Part shown: piece by piece, positions 35,168 through 44,858 of the stretch
Layout of the letters: every line of letters begins with the position of its first letter
Position numbering within the stretch: the stretch's first letter is position 1
DNA from: Rhodocyclaceae bacterium
Lineage (GTDB): Bacteria; Pseudomonadota; Gammaproteobacteria; Burkholderiales; Usitatibacteraceae
Direction: 5' to 3'
Assembly (NCBI GenBank): GCA_020247545.1
Contig: JADCIX010000019.1
Span: 1-50,016, forward strand
DNA: 50,016 nt
The notes under the pieces: model-generated
Seen by the model: the letters and a program-made list of their open reading frames with translations, nothing else
Databases searched by the model: none
Told to the model about the DNA's origin: nothing
Program-made: the position numbers and the translations under genes

Positions 35168-36448
35168 TTAGAATTTCAATGTCGCGATACGTGGACAATG
35201 GTCACTCGTTTCAATTTTTTGGCTTGGCACCGCGGCAACAGCGACTTTGCGCGACGAGATCACACCGGGGTTCAGTACCTTAAGTGCATCACTAATCACA
35301 ATGTGGTCTAGCCCGGTAAAGCCGGCACAACCGCCGTCAGTCGTTGACAACGGCACTTGATGCAGATTGGGTGACCCGTCGGAAATTTCCTGCCAGAGAT
35401 AACGCGTACTGACTTTCCCGTCGGGTCCGACTTTGTTGGGGCTCGCCGGGTCAGTGCCGTCTGCGCGCACTTCGTTAGGCTTCGGCGCCATCGCCAGTTC
35501 ATCGTCGATGCGCCGATTGAAGTCCCCCAACAATATTAGCCGCGGGGTTTTTGCCCAGACGCTCTCAATCCAATTTTCAAGGATCGGGATTTGGCGGTTG
35601 AGAACCTCGCAGGCTTCGTTTGCATCCGTCAACAATCGTCCGGGAAAACGTTCATTGCTGTTGTTCACGCTGGCACAGGACGCCTTCAAATGTATGTTCA
35701 TGAAGGTAACCGGCTGATCGTTGACGTTAAGCGTTAACGCCAGTCCCGGTCGCACGCGACGAAATGCAGCGGGGTCGTTAGGTGGGTCCTTGATGGCAAG
35801 TGCGGCTTCGGCGACGCACTGTCCGGGCTTCGAGGTTAGCGATTTGTCCCAAGCAAATGCGAGGGTCTGAAACGCGGTGTGCTTTGCATCGCAAACATCA
35901 AATTTTTCCGCGAACTTGCCAAGTACGATTTTGATCACCGCCGTTGAACGTACTTCTTGAAACGCAATCACACGAGCCCCATCGCGCTCGATGATGCCTT
36001 CCACGGTCTCGCGTAACTTGTCCAACTTTTCTTGATAGGCGGCCGGCGTGCGTGTCACATTGGGGTCAAGCCGCGGTTGTCCCGGTACGGGCGCATCACC
36101 ACTTCGATAGGCGTTACATGGTGCAATTAAACTTGATGCTGCCGGCCCACCTGCTCCCTTGAGGACTGCCTCTTGACATTGGGTGGCACGCACTGTTTCT
36201 TCAGGTGTCGCCGCAGTCGCGCCGCGAACGATACGGGCGCGGGTGTCGCACCAATTCACGGCGGGTGAGGCACACACCTCCAAGTGTCGCTTGAAGTCGT
36301 CCGGCGTCCCCGCCCAAGCCATGTTAAATGCGGCGACTCCTGCGGAAAGGGTCGTGGGGGCAACGGCGGAGGTGGGTACTTGCGCACTGACACATGTCAT
36401 CGCGGCGGTGAGGAACGTCAGCGCGACGGAAGAAAGGACGTTTGGCAT
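35168..36448 (-). CDS. Exported endonuclease/exonuclease/phosphatase-family protein
   Basis: A 426-residue protein with an N-terminal signal peptide (about 1-22, CVSAQ). The catalytic fold's motifs appear in order: FNMAW near the start, VIAFQEV (metal-binding Glu), NIHLKASC (catalytic His), LLGDFNRR (Asp/Asn), GLDHIVISD and SDHCPRIATLKF (catalytic Asp-His). Between the first and second motifs is an insertion of about 90 residues with several cysteines, which fits an exported, disulphide-bonded protein. The substrate may be nucleic acid, a phospholipid headgroup or an inositol phosphate. It converges on the ClpX-like gene. Confidence 0.85.
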   Translation of the reverse strand: MPNVLSSVALTFLTAAMTCVSAQVPTSAVAPTTLSAGVAAFNMAWAGTPDDFKRHLEVCASPAVNWCDTRARIVRGATAATPEETVRATQCQEAVLKGAGGPAASSLIAPCNAYRSGDAPVPGQPRLDPNVTRTPAAYQEKLDKLRETVEGIIERDGARVIAFQEVRSTAVIKIVLGKFAEKFDVCDAKHTAFQTLAFAWDKSLTSKPGQCVAEAALAIKDPPNDPAAFRRVRPGLALTLNVNDQPVTFMNIHLKASCASVNNSNERFPGRLLTDANEACEVLNRQIPILENWIESVWAKTPRLILLGDFNRRIDDELAMAPKPNEVRADGTDPASPNKVGPDGKVSTRYLWQEISDGSPNLHQVPLSTTDGGCAGFTGLDHIVISDALKVLNPGVISSRKVAVAAVPSQKIETSDHCPRIATLKF

Positions 36449-36521
36449 GGATCACGATCAAAGTTAGGCAAGCCGCCATTATCACCAGTTCACCGGCCAA
36501 TTTTCCGCTGCCTCCATCTGG

Positions 36522-36725
36522 TTATCTCCGCGCTGGAGCCCCGCCCAATACCCGTGCGGGCAGCATAACCACCGCGCGAATGAATGCAAACAGCCCCTCA
36601 AAGGCGATACCGACCAGTCGAAACGGCAGCGTGAATAGCCAGACGATTGGATAGAGCAGCAGCGCCAGTAGCGCAAGCGGCCAGCAGACCACGAACAGCA
36701 GTAACCAAAGCAAAAACTTAATCAT
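36522..36725 (-). CDS. Small hydrophobic membrane protein
   Basis: A 67-residue protein, mostly hydrophobic (FLLWLLLFVVCWPLALLALLLYPIVWLFTLPFRLVGIAFEGLF), with two probable helices and a short basic end (PARR). I do not recognise a named family, though similar small proteins are common in Proteobacteria. The two following genes face the same way with a 202-bp gap upstream. Coding status rests on its clean frame, composition and lack of an alternative gene. Confidence 0.6.
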   Translation of the reverse strand: MIKFLLWLLLFVVCWPLALLALLLYPIVWLFTLPFRLVGIAFEGLFAFIRAVVMLPARVLGGAPARR

Positions 36726-36927
36726 GTAAGTTCCTCAATTAGATTAGATATGCGGTGGTGGAAAGATTAGGGCATCTGCGCTGGTTGCAACAACCTCCGC
36801 CGACGGTTTGCAGATGTAATCGCGCGGGTTGCGTCTCAGATCAACAAAACACCGAAACTCCCCTATCCACGGGTGCCTTCGAGCAAAAAAGCCCGAAGGT
36901 GCACACTACTCGGCGACTTTGGTGAAA

Positions 36928-37386
36928 TCATTTCTGAAAATCAGGGTTGTAAACCACATAACGCAAGAAGCCGCTATGGGGCGTGAATTTGTCGTACATG
37001 CCTCGCGCGCGGTAATTGTTCTCCTTTGTCGCCCAATACACCCTCGCCCATCCTTGCGCCCTCATCTCGGCCAGCAGCCAATCGATCATCTGTTTGCCGA
37101 CGCCAACGGCGCGCGCTTCGGGATCGACATACAGATCCTGCAAGTAACAAACCGGCTGCAAAGTGCTGGTGTTTTCATGCATGACGCAATTTGCGATGCC
37201 GACCACACGCCCGTCGACCTCTGCGACAGTGCCGAAGATACTCGACGCGGGATTCATCAGCCGCGACCACGTATATGCCGTGACTTCCGCCTCGGGTTCT
37301 CGGCTATAAAACAGGCAATACTCCGTCCATAGCCTGAGCCAATGGTTATAGTCAGCTGAGGCGGTCCTGCGAATGATGGTCGGCAT
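36928..37386 (-). CDS. GNAT family N-acetyltransferase
   Basis: A 152-residue acetyltransferase. Core motif A, YLQDLYVDPEARAVGVGKQMIDWLLAEMRAQGWARVYWATKENNYRARGMYDKF, contains the acetyl-CoA pyrophosphate loop (R-x-x-G-V-G-K), and motif B follows. The ATG at 37386 has AGGA 7 nt upstream; the frame stays open for 11 more codons. Proteins of this subgroup resemble spermidine/diamine or aminoglycoside-type GNATs, but the substrate cannot be deduced. Confidence 0.9.
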   Translation of the reverse strand: MPTIIRRTASADYNHWLRLWTEYCLFYSREPEAEVTAYTWSRLMNPASSIFGTVAEVDGRVVGIANCVMHENTSTLQPVCYLQDLYVDPEARAVGVGKQMIDWLLAEMRAQGWARVYWATKENNYRARGMYDKFTPHSGFLRYVVYNPDFQK

Positions 37387-37535
37387 CTCATCGTCCTGAA
37401 ATAAATGAACCCGCAACATAGATCAAAGGTACGGCACAGGCCAATCACGAAAATGACCTCAACTGGCGTACGTCTAGTCAATCTCTGGGCGCGGCGCGAT
37501 AATTATGACTTCGTTCTGCCAACAGGATCGCAAGC

Positions 37536-38072
37536 ATGATCACTTCCCTCGTCGTCACCATCGTCGGTACCGACCGCCCCGGATTGGTTAGTGCCGTTTC
37601 GGACAAAGCCGCCGAATTTGGTGCCAACTGGGCGGATAGTTTGATGGCAAACCTAGCTGGACAATTCGCGGGTATTTTGTTGTTACAGGTACCGAGCCGT
37701 AACGCAGATATGTTGGTGGCGGCACTCAAAGAGCTCGACAGCGCCAACTTGCACGTGGCAATCGCGCGCGGTGCGGCTTCTGTCATCCCACTAAAGCCGG
37801 CACGTCGGATCAAACTTGAACTCATCGGGCAGGATCGCCCGGGGATCATTCACCACATTTCGAGTGAGCTCGCCAAACACGAGGTCAGCATTGAAAAACT
37901 GCAGACGCGCATTTCCAGCGGCGCGATGTCCGGCGAACAAATGTTCCACATGGATGCAGCCTTGATGGTTCCGACCGTATTGAGCGAGGACGCACTTCGT
38001 GCCGCCCTGGAGGGCCTTGCAAATGAACTGATGGTCGATGTTTCACTCGACGATCCGCGCGAGGTCGGCTAA
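37536..38072 (+). CDS. GcvR-like double-ACT-domain protein
   Basis: A 178-residue protein of two ACT domains: MITSLVVTIVGTDRPGLVSAVSDKAAEFGANW in the first and RIKLELIGQDRPGIIHHISSELAKHEVSIEKLQT in the second. This is the structure of GcvR, the glycine-cleavage-system repressor, which in E. coli binds GcvA in response to glycine. No gcvA or gcv gene is in view, so the partner is unknown and the function is inferred. A ribosome binding site (AGGA) lies about 9 nt before the ATG. It is followed by prfC after about 115 bp. Confidence 0.85.
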   Translation: MITSLVVTIVGTDRPGLVSAVSDKAAEFGANWADSLMANLAGQFAGILLLQVPSRNADMLVAALKELDSANLHVAIARGAASVIPLKPARRIKLELIGQDRPGIIHHISSELAKHEVSIEKLQTRISSGAMSGEQMFHMDAALMVPTVLSEDALRAALEGLANELMVDVSLDDPREVG

Positions 38073-38188
38073 CGAGGCTTTGATCGACCGGCACCAATGG
38101 CAAGACCGTATGACGGTGAGGTCAATCGCCGGGTGCGATAATGCTGGCCTTTGACGAAATTCGACGCGCCGCATTATCAGCGCACACT

Positions 38189-39799
38189 ATGACCACCCAG
38201 CTCTCTAACGAAATTAAACGTCGCCGTACGTTCGCGATCATCTCCCACCCCGACGCGGGTAAAACGACTCTCACCGAAAAACTGTTGCTGTTTGCGGGTG
38301 CGATTCATATCGCCGGTAGTGTGAAGGCCCGCAAAGCCAGCCGTCATGCGACCTCAGACTGGATGGAGATCGAAAAACAACGCGGAATTTCGGTCGCATC
38401 GTCTGTGATGCAGATGGAGTACCGCAACTGCGTGGTCAACTTGCTAGACACACCTGGCCACCAAGATTTCTCGGAGGACACCTATCGCGTGCTGACGGCA
38501 GTTGACGCGGCGCTGATGGTGATCGACGCGGCAAAAGGTGTCGAAGCGCAGACGCTACGGTTGATTGAGGTCTGCCGCGCACGCAACACGCCGATACTCA
38601 CCTTCATCAACAAAATGGACCGCGAGGTATTGCCGCCACTGAAGTTGATGGAAGAAGTCGAGCAAGTCTTGAAGATGGATGTGGTGCCATTCATCTGGCC
38701 GTTGGGTATGGGTAAGTCGTTCTGCGGCGTTTATGATTTACGGCGCGATTCGATGCGGGTTTTTACGCCGGGCGAAGATCGTATGGGGGACACCGACGAG
38801 ATTCTTGAAGGTATCGATAACCCCATCATCGCCCGGCGGTACGGTGATGAGTTGACCCAAGCCAAAGCTGAAATCGAGTTGATCCGCGAAGCCAGCCCCG
38901 CCTTTGATCGCACCGCTTTTTTGGCGGGTAAACAATCCCCGCTTTTCTTCGGCTCGGCGGTAAATAACTTTGGTGTACGCGAGGTGCTCGATGCGCTGGT
39001 GGACATCGCCCCCGCCCCGGTTTCCCGCGCAGCCATTGAGCGTATCGTCGAACCGGACGAAACAAGTTTCGCCGGTGTGGTATTCAAAATACAAGCGAAT
39101 ATGGACCCGGCACACCGCGACCGCATCGCCTTTGTGCGTGTTTGTTCGGGTCGTTTTGAGCGCGGTATGAAGCTGCGCAACACGCGAACCGGTAAAGATT
39201 TCCGTCCAGGCACGGTCGTATCGTTCTTATCGCAGCGCCGAGATTTGCTCGATGAAGCCTACGCCGGCGATGTTATCGGCATCCCCAATCACGGTACGCT
39301 GCATCTGGGCGATACGCTGACAGAAAAAGAAACACTACAATTCACGGGGCTACCATACTTCGCACCGGAAATATTTCAGACCGTAGAGATCAAAGATCCG
39401 ATCAAATCCAAACAACTGCGTCAGGGCTTGCAACAGCTAGGCGAAGAAGGCGCGATTCAAGTCTTTCGACCGGTCTCCGGCGGTAGCCTGCTACTCGGAG
39501 CGGTTGGCACACTACAGTTTGAAGTGGTACTGCATCGCTTGAAATCCGAATACAACGTTGAGGCACGACTCGAGCCTTCGCGCTATAGACTCGCGCGGTG
39601 GATTACTTGTGACGACCCGAACGTTCTCCGTAAATTTATCGATTCGAACTCGCACCGCGTGGCCTACGACGTGGTGGATGCGCCCGCGTTTCTGGCTACA
39701 CACACGTCTGAACTGGAAGTCTCCGCAGAGCGTTATCCGCAGGTGAAGTTTCACGCCATGCGCGAGCACGCGGGAAAGCACTTCGCCACGACAATGTAG
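38189..39799 (+). CDS. prfC: Peptide chain release factor 3
   Basis: The GTPase that releases RF1 and RF2 from the ribosome after termination. Motifs: G1 SHPDAGKTT, switch I EKQRGISV, G3 DTPGHQDF, G4 NKMDRE and RF3-specific GMGKSFCGVYDL, plus the C-terminal part with VGTLQFEV and FHAMREHAGKHF. I choose the ATG at 38189 (536 residues), since the protein then begins MTTQLSNEIKRRRTFAIISH, in register with known RF3s. The ATG at 38141 would add 16 residues. Ribosome binding sites are unclear for both. It converges on the hybrid kinase gene. Confidence 0.95.
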   Translation: MTTQLSNEIKRRRTFAIISHPDAGKTTLTEKLLLFAGAIHIAGSVKARKASRHATSDWMEIEKQRGISVASSVMQMEYRNCVVNLLDTPGHQDFSEDTYRVLTAVDAALMVIDAAKGVEAQTLRLIEVCRARNTPILTFINKMDREVLPPLKLMEEVEQVLKMDVVPFIWPLGMGKSFCGVYDLRRDSMRVFTPGEDRMGDTDEILEGIDNPIIARRYGDELTQAKAEIELIREASPAFDRTAFLAGKQSPLFFGSAVNNFGVREVLDALVDIAPAPVSRAAIERIVEPDETSFAGVVFKIQANMDPAHRDRIAFVRVCSGRFERGMKLRNTRTGKDFRPGTVVSFLSQRRDLLDEAYAGDVIGIPNHGTLHLGDTLTEKETLQFTGLPYFAPEIFQTVEIKDPIKSKQLRQGLQQLGEEGAIQVFRPVSGGSLLLGAVGTLQFEVVLHRLKSEYNVEARLEPSRYRLARWITCDDPNVLRKFIDSNSHRVAYDVVDAPAFLATHTSELEVSAERYPQVKFHAMREHAGKHFATTM

Positions 39800-40014
39800 G
39801 CAAGTTGCAAACCCGGTAACGCCTAACGTCAGCGCGCAAAAAACATAGGTGGGTATGGTACGAAGGAAGCTACGCCTAATGCCGCAATGCCGTTGATGTT
39901 TCCCATCGTTGCGCCCCGCCAGCAGCATCCTGCACCGCGACGCCCGCATAGAACATAGTCCTCGGTTCAAACAATCACAAGGCAGAAGACTCCCAACGAG
40001 ACAGGCCGCAACTG

Positions 40015-43000
40015 TTAGACTGCTTCAACTGCATTTTCGATCGCGTTGACGAATTTATCGACGAACGTCTCTTTGAATATCAACGCTTTTACGCCTGCCG
40101 CCGCCGCTCTTGTTTGCAAGTCTTCGTCGACAAAACCCGACGCGATGACGACTGGAAGATCATCACGGATCATTCGTATCTCGCCAGCAACATCAACACC
40201 CGAGATACCGGGCATGTTGTAGTCAGTCACGACAACATCGAATGCATTTGGGGTCGCGCGCACCGCGTCAAGCGCTTCCTGCTGGTCAGTGAACGGGGAG
40301 ATACGGAAACCTTTTCGTCCCAACAACCGGCTGGTCAGGAACACAATCGCTTCGTCGTCGTCCAAATACAAAATGCGCAATCCCGTGGCTTTCTTGGCGG
40401 CCAAGTTCCCTGCAGTAGTGGCGGGAAGTGCACTCGGTTTATACACAGTATCTGCGGTCGCCACTGGCAGATAGATATCAAACGTGGTCCCCACGCCCAT
40501 CATACTCGTTACTGCAATCACCCCCTCGTGGCCGTCAACAATACCGTGCACCACCGACAGTCCAAGGCCAGTACCCTCGTTTACCGGCTTGGTTGTAAAA
40601 AATGGTTCGAAAATCCGCTCGACGGTCTCCGGATGTATGCCGGGGCCACTGTCTTGTACGGAGAGTCGCACCGCCTGGCCGGGATGACGCATCGCCATGG
40701 CCTGTAGCTTCGGCTGCGTGGCCAGCAGATTTTTGTCGAGCGTGATGGTGCCTAAGTGAATGTCGATGCGACCCTGCCCGGTGGGCATTGCCTGCATTGC
40801 GTTAGTCGCTAGGTTAATAATTACTTGTTGAATCTGTGTTGCGTCGGCCAGTACATTAGGAGTGTCTTTGTCGCATTGAACGGCAAGTGACAGCCGCATC
40901 GGCAGGGTCGCGCGCAATAACCGCCGTGATTCTTCGACGACGGCATCCAGTTTAAGTGACTTTCGTTCGGTAGGCTGTCGTCGACTGAACGACAAAATTT
41001 GTTGCACCAAGTCACGCGCACGCGTCGCCGCTTTGCGAATTTCGTCGATGCTTTCAAGCGCGCGTTTGTTGCCGGCACTATCCTCGCGCGCGAGCTCGGA
41101 GTTTCCAAGAATCGCAGCGAGTATGTTGTTAAAGTCATGCGCCACTCCGCCCGCCAGCGTCCCAACGGCCTGCATTTTTTGCGACTCGCGCAACTGGGCT
41201 TCCAGCGACACTCGCTGGGCTTCAGCGCGGTTACGTGCGGTGATATCGCGTATTGAAAGGCGCACGGCTGGAACACCATCGAATACCGTCGCAACTGCGT
41301 AGGACTCAATGTCAATTACCGAGCCGTCAAGTTTGATATTCTTTATGTGCGCCAGCGGCAACACTTCAACCCCCGCCGCAACCTGCTTGGCTCGCTCCGA
41401 CACAACCTGTCGTGATTCAGGATGGACAAAATCCGCGACGGATCTTCCAACCAGCTGATCCTCGGTCGTTCCTCCGTAGAGACTCACGGCTGCTTGATTT
41501 GCGTAACGTACGACTCCATCTGCGTGCACCACGATCGCTTCGGGTGAAAGCTCAGTCAGCATGCGGAAGCGCTGTTCACTCTCGGTAAGCGCCTGCTCTG
41601 CACGGACGCGGTCGCTAAGATCCGTTATCACCGCGATTGAGCCTGTGTATCTACCGTCAACAAGCCGTGGTACGCCGATCACTTGTACCGGCACCGACGT
41701 ACCGTCGCTGCGCCGAAAGCGTGCCTCATAGGTTGAGGACACACCAGCCGCACGCTCCGCCAATATCGTCGGTTGTCGCGCAGCGTCTCCTTCAACAAAT
41801 ATTTCGTCGTGGCCTTTGCCGATGAGTTCACTAGTTGAATAACCCAGCAACGTCGCTAGCGCAGGATTGGCAAATTCAACCGCCCCTTTGGGACTAGTCA
41901 CGCTCACGCCTTGGCCCATCGCATTCAGTATCTGCGCGGCAAAGTCGCGCTGTATCTGCACCTCACGTTCTATCCGCTTACGTTCGGTCAGGTCAATGTC
42001 GAAGCAATAGATTTCAACCGGCAGCCCGCGCGTACCGATGACGGCATGACTAGCATAGACCTGCAATGGCACACCATCCTTACGCACCAACGCCATTTCC
42101 ATCGGCGGTGGTACCTGACCGGTATCCGCCATCTGCCTGAGTGTACGCAAGTAATCAGGGCGCGCTGCCGCTGGCATCAGCAACTCGCCGATGCAGCGTC
42201 CCACTGCTTCGGCTGCCGAATAGCCATACAGCTGCTCCGAGGCGGCATTCCAATAGTGCACCCTTCCATCGATTGAGAAGCCCTGCACCGCAACTGAAGG
42301 CATGTTCTCCAGCAAATCGCCAAATCGTCGTTCACTTTCCCGCAGAGCGCCTTCCGCTTGCTTACGTTCGGTGATATCGGTGACAAAGCCATGCCAGAGA
42401 ACAGCACCATCGTCTTCGCGATGCGGCATGGCGTTACCCTGTAGCCAACGCACCGTGCCATCGTCAAACTTGACCCGATACTCGTGCCGCCAAAGGGTCA
42501 GGCGCTCGGCCGACTGACTAATACTCGCCGCAACTGCATTGGCGTCATCTGGATGCAGGATGGCAAATACTCTTGATGCGTCCTCGCGGACATCCTCTGG
42601 CTTAAGCCGATAGATATCGCGGATTCCGGCGCTGGAGTAGGGAAAAGACGACGACCCATCAGCGCATAGACGGAACTGGTAGACCATTCCCGGCACACGA
42701 CTAGCGATACGGCCTAGCAGGTTTTGCGCCTCTTTCGTCGCGGCTTCCCGCTCGGCGAGTGTTTGCAGCAACTGGTTAAAGCTAGTGATAAGTTGACCGA
42801 CCTCGTCCTGGCGTTTGACGGCTAACGGTTGCGTCGGCAGCTCGACTCGCGATTGGCTTTTCATCGTCTCGATGGCCGTCATTATCGGCTTTAGCTGCCG
42901 CTGAACCATCCACCAGGTAATCAGACCGACGATCAGGGCGAGTACTATCGCTGCTGCAAGCAAGCGCCTAGTCAAGTCGTGAACGGGGGCGAATGCAACG

Positions 43001-43857
43001 TCCGTAGGCAGCGAGGCTCCAACGTACCACCCCGCAGAAGGAATGGATTTTGTCGCAGTCAGTACTTCGACCCCGAGAGTGTTGATCAATATCGCCGCAC
43101 CTTCATTACCGCCAACAAAGCGGTCGATGAGTGGGTCCTTGCCCGGCGGCGGGAGGGGTTCCATCATGCGGCGCTTGTCGCCTGCCGAAATTATTTGGCG
43201 GTACTCAGGTGCCACCAACACAAGCCCACCGGTGTTGCCGATTCGAATATCGGCAACCTTATCTAAAAAGTTCGGTTCCCCTAAGTCGGTCACCCCCATC
43301 AAGGCACCGATAACGATGTCCTGAGCATCTCGGATCGGCACGGCCATGACAATTACCGGCGCGCCCGGCGTCTTGCCCATCAGTGGGCGACTGATGTTGA
43401 CTTTGCCCTCTTTAAGAGCGGTGACAACATGCTCCTTGTCCATAAAGTTCAGGCTGGTAAGGCCGGTCAAAACCGGGGACGAGGCAATAGCAGTACCCGC
43501 AGCATCTGCCACAAAGATACCGCGATTAAACAAGCGTCGTTTAACTAGCGTGCGCCGCTCCAGATCGGCCTGTAACGCAGGAGCGTCAGCAAGAAACGCC
43601 GGTGTAAGAGATTGAGCGAGCGCTTGCAGTGAGCTCATGCGCTCTTCTACGTCGCTGTTAATCTGCGAGGCCGCAAGACCGACAGCGGCAACATGCTGAT
43701 CGGCCAACAGTTGCTGCATGTGGCGGTGTAAAACCTGGCCGACGTAGACTGCCAACAGGCAGAGACTCGTCAGAAAAATCGCCAGTGTGAACAAGGCTAT
43801 TCGCGTTCTTAGCGACCAGTTTCTAAAATTGAGGGGGTCGACTGACGGAATGGACAT
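40015..43857 (-). CDS. Multi-PAS hybrid histidine kinase with C-terminal receiver
   Basis: A sensor kinase of about 1280 residues. Order seen: membrane helix (about 19-43); periplasmic double Cache-like region with a PGAPVIVMAVPIRD strand (50-295); second helix (300-320); HAMP (about 320-375); four PAS domains (about 385-505, 515-630, 640-755 and 760-880, each ending in a D-(I/L)-(T/S) linker); HisKA with GGVAHDFNNILA (His near 904); HATPase_c with NLATNAMQAMP, DSGPGIHPETVERIFEPFFTTK and GTGLGLSVVHG; and a receiver with VVTDYNMPG (Asp near 1214). The receiver's usual lysine is FKE. The ATG at 43857 is used; a GTG at 43893 is also possible. No cognate response regulator is adjacent, so its output is unknown. 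Confidence 0.9.
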   Translation of the reverse strand: MSIPSVDPLNFRNWSLRTRIALFTLAIFLTSLCLLAVYVGQVLHRHMQQLLADQHVAAVGLAASQINSDVEERMSSLQALAQSLTPAFLADAPALQADLERRTLVKRRLFNRGIFVADAAGTAIASSPVLTGLTSLNFMDKEHVVTALKEGKVNISRPLMGKTPGAPVIVMAVPIRDAQDIVIGALMGVTDLGEPNFLDKVADIRIGNTGGLVLVAPEYRQIISAGDKRRMMEPLPPPGKDPLIDRFVGGNEGAAILINTLGVEVLTATKSIPSAGWYVGASLPTDVAFAPVHDLTRRLLAAAIVLALIVGLITWWMVQRQLKPIMTAIETMKSQSRVELPTQPLAVKRQDEVGQLITSFNQLLQTLAEREAATKEAQNLLGRIASRVPGMVYQFRLCADGSSSFPYSSAGIRDIYRLKPEDVREDASRVFAILHPDDANAVAASISQSAERLTLWRHEYRVKFDDGTVRWLQGNAMPHREDDGAVLWHGFVTDITERKQAEGALRESERRFGDLLENMPSVAVQGFSIDGRVHYWNAASEQLYGYSAAEAVGRCIGELLMPAAARPDYLRTLRQMADTGQVPPPMEMALVRKDGVPLQVYASHAVIGTRGLPVEIYCFDIDLTERKRIEREVQIQRDFAAQILNAMGQGVSVTSPKGAVEFANPALATLLGYSTSELIGKGHDEIFVEGDAARQPTILAERAAGVSSTYEARFRRSDGTSVPVQVIGVPRLVDGRYTGSIAVITDLSDRVRAEQALTESEQRFRMLTELSPEAIVVHADGVVRYANQAAVSLYGGTTEDQLVGRSVADFVHPESRQVVSERAKQVAAGVEVLPLAHIKNIKLDGSVIDIESYAVATVFDGVPAVRLSIRDITARNRAEAQRVSLEAQLRESQKMQAVGTLAGGVAHDFNNILAAILGNSELAREDSAGNKRALESIDEIRKAATRARDLVQQILSFSRRQPTERKSLKLDAVVEESRRLLRATLPMRLSLAVQCDKDTPNVLADATQIQQVIINLATNAMQAMPTGQGRIDIHLGTITLDKNLLATQPKLQAMAMRHPGQAVRLSVQDSGPGIHPETVERIFEPFFTTKPVNEGTGLGLSVVHGIVDGHEGVIAVTSMMGVGTTFDIYLPVATADTVYKPSALPATTAGNLAAKKATGLRILYLDDDEAIVFLTSRLLGRKGFRISPFTDQQEALDAVRATPNAFDVVVTDYNMPGISGVDVAGEIRMIRDDLPVVIASGFVDEDLQTRAAAAGVKALIFKETFVDKFVNAIENAVEAV

Positions 43858-44026
43858 CAACGGGCAGGGTCGTTTGTGGCGAAGGTGCGTCACACACCGG
43901 CCAAACCAACGGTAGCCGCTACCTGACGCAAAGCCCCGACTTTATCACCGCTGAAGCGCTTCACCTAGCAATGGTGCTACCGTGTGACAAATGTGCTGGC
44001 GACAAAACGAGAGATGAACGCCGAAG

Positions 44027-44644
44027 TTATGCCACAAAACGATAGATGGCGATGTAATGAATCACGCTACCCCCCAACACAAACAGGTGCCAGATACCGT
44101 GCCAGTGCTTGAAGCGTTCATCGTAGAAATAAAAGACGGTTCCGACGGTATAGACCAGCCCACCGGCCACCACCCAGATGAAGCCGGACCATGTCAGCGC
44201 TTCGATCAAGGGCACAACACCGATCACCGCCACCCATCCCATGCCAAGATAAAGGTAGAGCGACAGCATGCGTTTCTTGCCTGCTAGTGTCAGCTCTTGC
44301 ACGATGCCGAATATCGCCAGCCCCCAAATCACACCAAATAACGACCAGCCCCAGCCGCCGCCAAGCGTCACCAAGGTAAAGGGGGTGTAGGTGCCAGCGA
44401 TCAGCAAGTAAATCGCGGCGTGATCCAGTCTACGAAAAATATGCTTTGTGCGACCGCGAGTGGAGTGATAAAGCGTCGAGCTGCCGTAGAGAAGGATCAA
44501 GGTCGTGCCGTAGATAGCGAAGCTCACCACTTTCCAAGCGTCGCCCTTGGAAGCCCCTGCAACAATCAACAGCACTGCGCCAGTAATGGCGAGCAAGGTT
44601 CCTAGAAGATGGCTGTAGCCATTAAATCGTTCCCCGTGGTACAC
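44027..44644 (-). CDS. TrhA/hemolysin III family membrane protein
   Basis: A 205-residue seven-helix protein of the PAQR/hemolysin III type. Signatures: GERFNGYSHLLGTLLA at the start, LYGSSTLYHSTR (conserved Ser and His metal ligands), RRLDHAAIYLLIAGTYTPF and WHLFVLGGSVIHYIAIY. I choose the GTG at 44644: AGAGG lies 6 nt upstream and the protein then begins at the family's usual point. The open frame extends 52 codons further to 44800 without family similarity. The family affects membrane fluidity in some bacteria; true haemolytic activity is not implied. It is preceded by baeR-like on the same strand after about 215 bp. Confidence 0.9.
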   Translation of the reverse strand: MYHGERFNGYSHLLGTLLAITGAVLLIVAGASKGDAWKVVSFAIYGTTLILLYGSSTLYHSTRGRTKHIFRRLDHAAIYLLIAGTYTPFTLVTLGGGWGWSLFGVIWGLAIFGIVQELTLAGKKRMLSLYLYLGMGWVAVIGVVPLIEALTWSGFIWVVAGGLVYTVGTVFYFYDERFKHWHGIWHLFVLGGSVIHYIAIYRFVA

Positions 44645-44858
44645 CTCGTGCCTCTTTTGCGTAACGTTTTTCCTAGCATACCTGATTAATGCGATGGCAA
44701 AACTACAAGATTGCGCGCCGCAAAGTGTTTGTTGACCAAGATGAGATTCGCCTGGGCTGGGGTGAGAGTGACTGGTTGCAAATCCGTTTGCGGATGGCAT
44801 GGCAACTGCTAGTCCAAGACGCCATTTTACGGATAGTCAGCAATGCCAATTTTTCCGT
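44645..44858. other. Non-coding gap between response regulator and TrhA
   Basis: A 214-bp interval between two minus-strand genes. It contains a small inverted repeat (ATCCG-CAAA-CGGAT, about 44786-44799 on the plus strand) and, near 44680, a TATGCT that could be a -10 element with TTTTGC 16 nt upstream. The 66-codon plus-strand frame across it does not look like a gene. Confidence 0.35.

Noticed and set aside
36872-36905. Hairpin-like sequence (GTGCCTTCGAGC, A6, GCCCGAAGGTGCAC) after the GNAT gene
   Set aside because: It can pair with a mismatch and bulge, but the T-run falls in the loop, not after the stem, on the relevant strand, so I do not call a terminator.
39512-39970. 152-codon minus-strand frame overlapping the end of prfC
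   Set aside because: It is mostly antisense to prfC with Cys/Arg-rich, unlikely composition. The 215 bp between prfC and the hybrid kinase show no gene.
43450-43465. TTCAGGCTGG inside the hybrid kinase as a further repeat end
   Set aside because: Only 10 nt match the element end, it lies within conserved coding sequence, and the neighbouring bases do not match.
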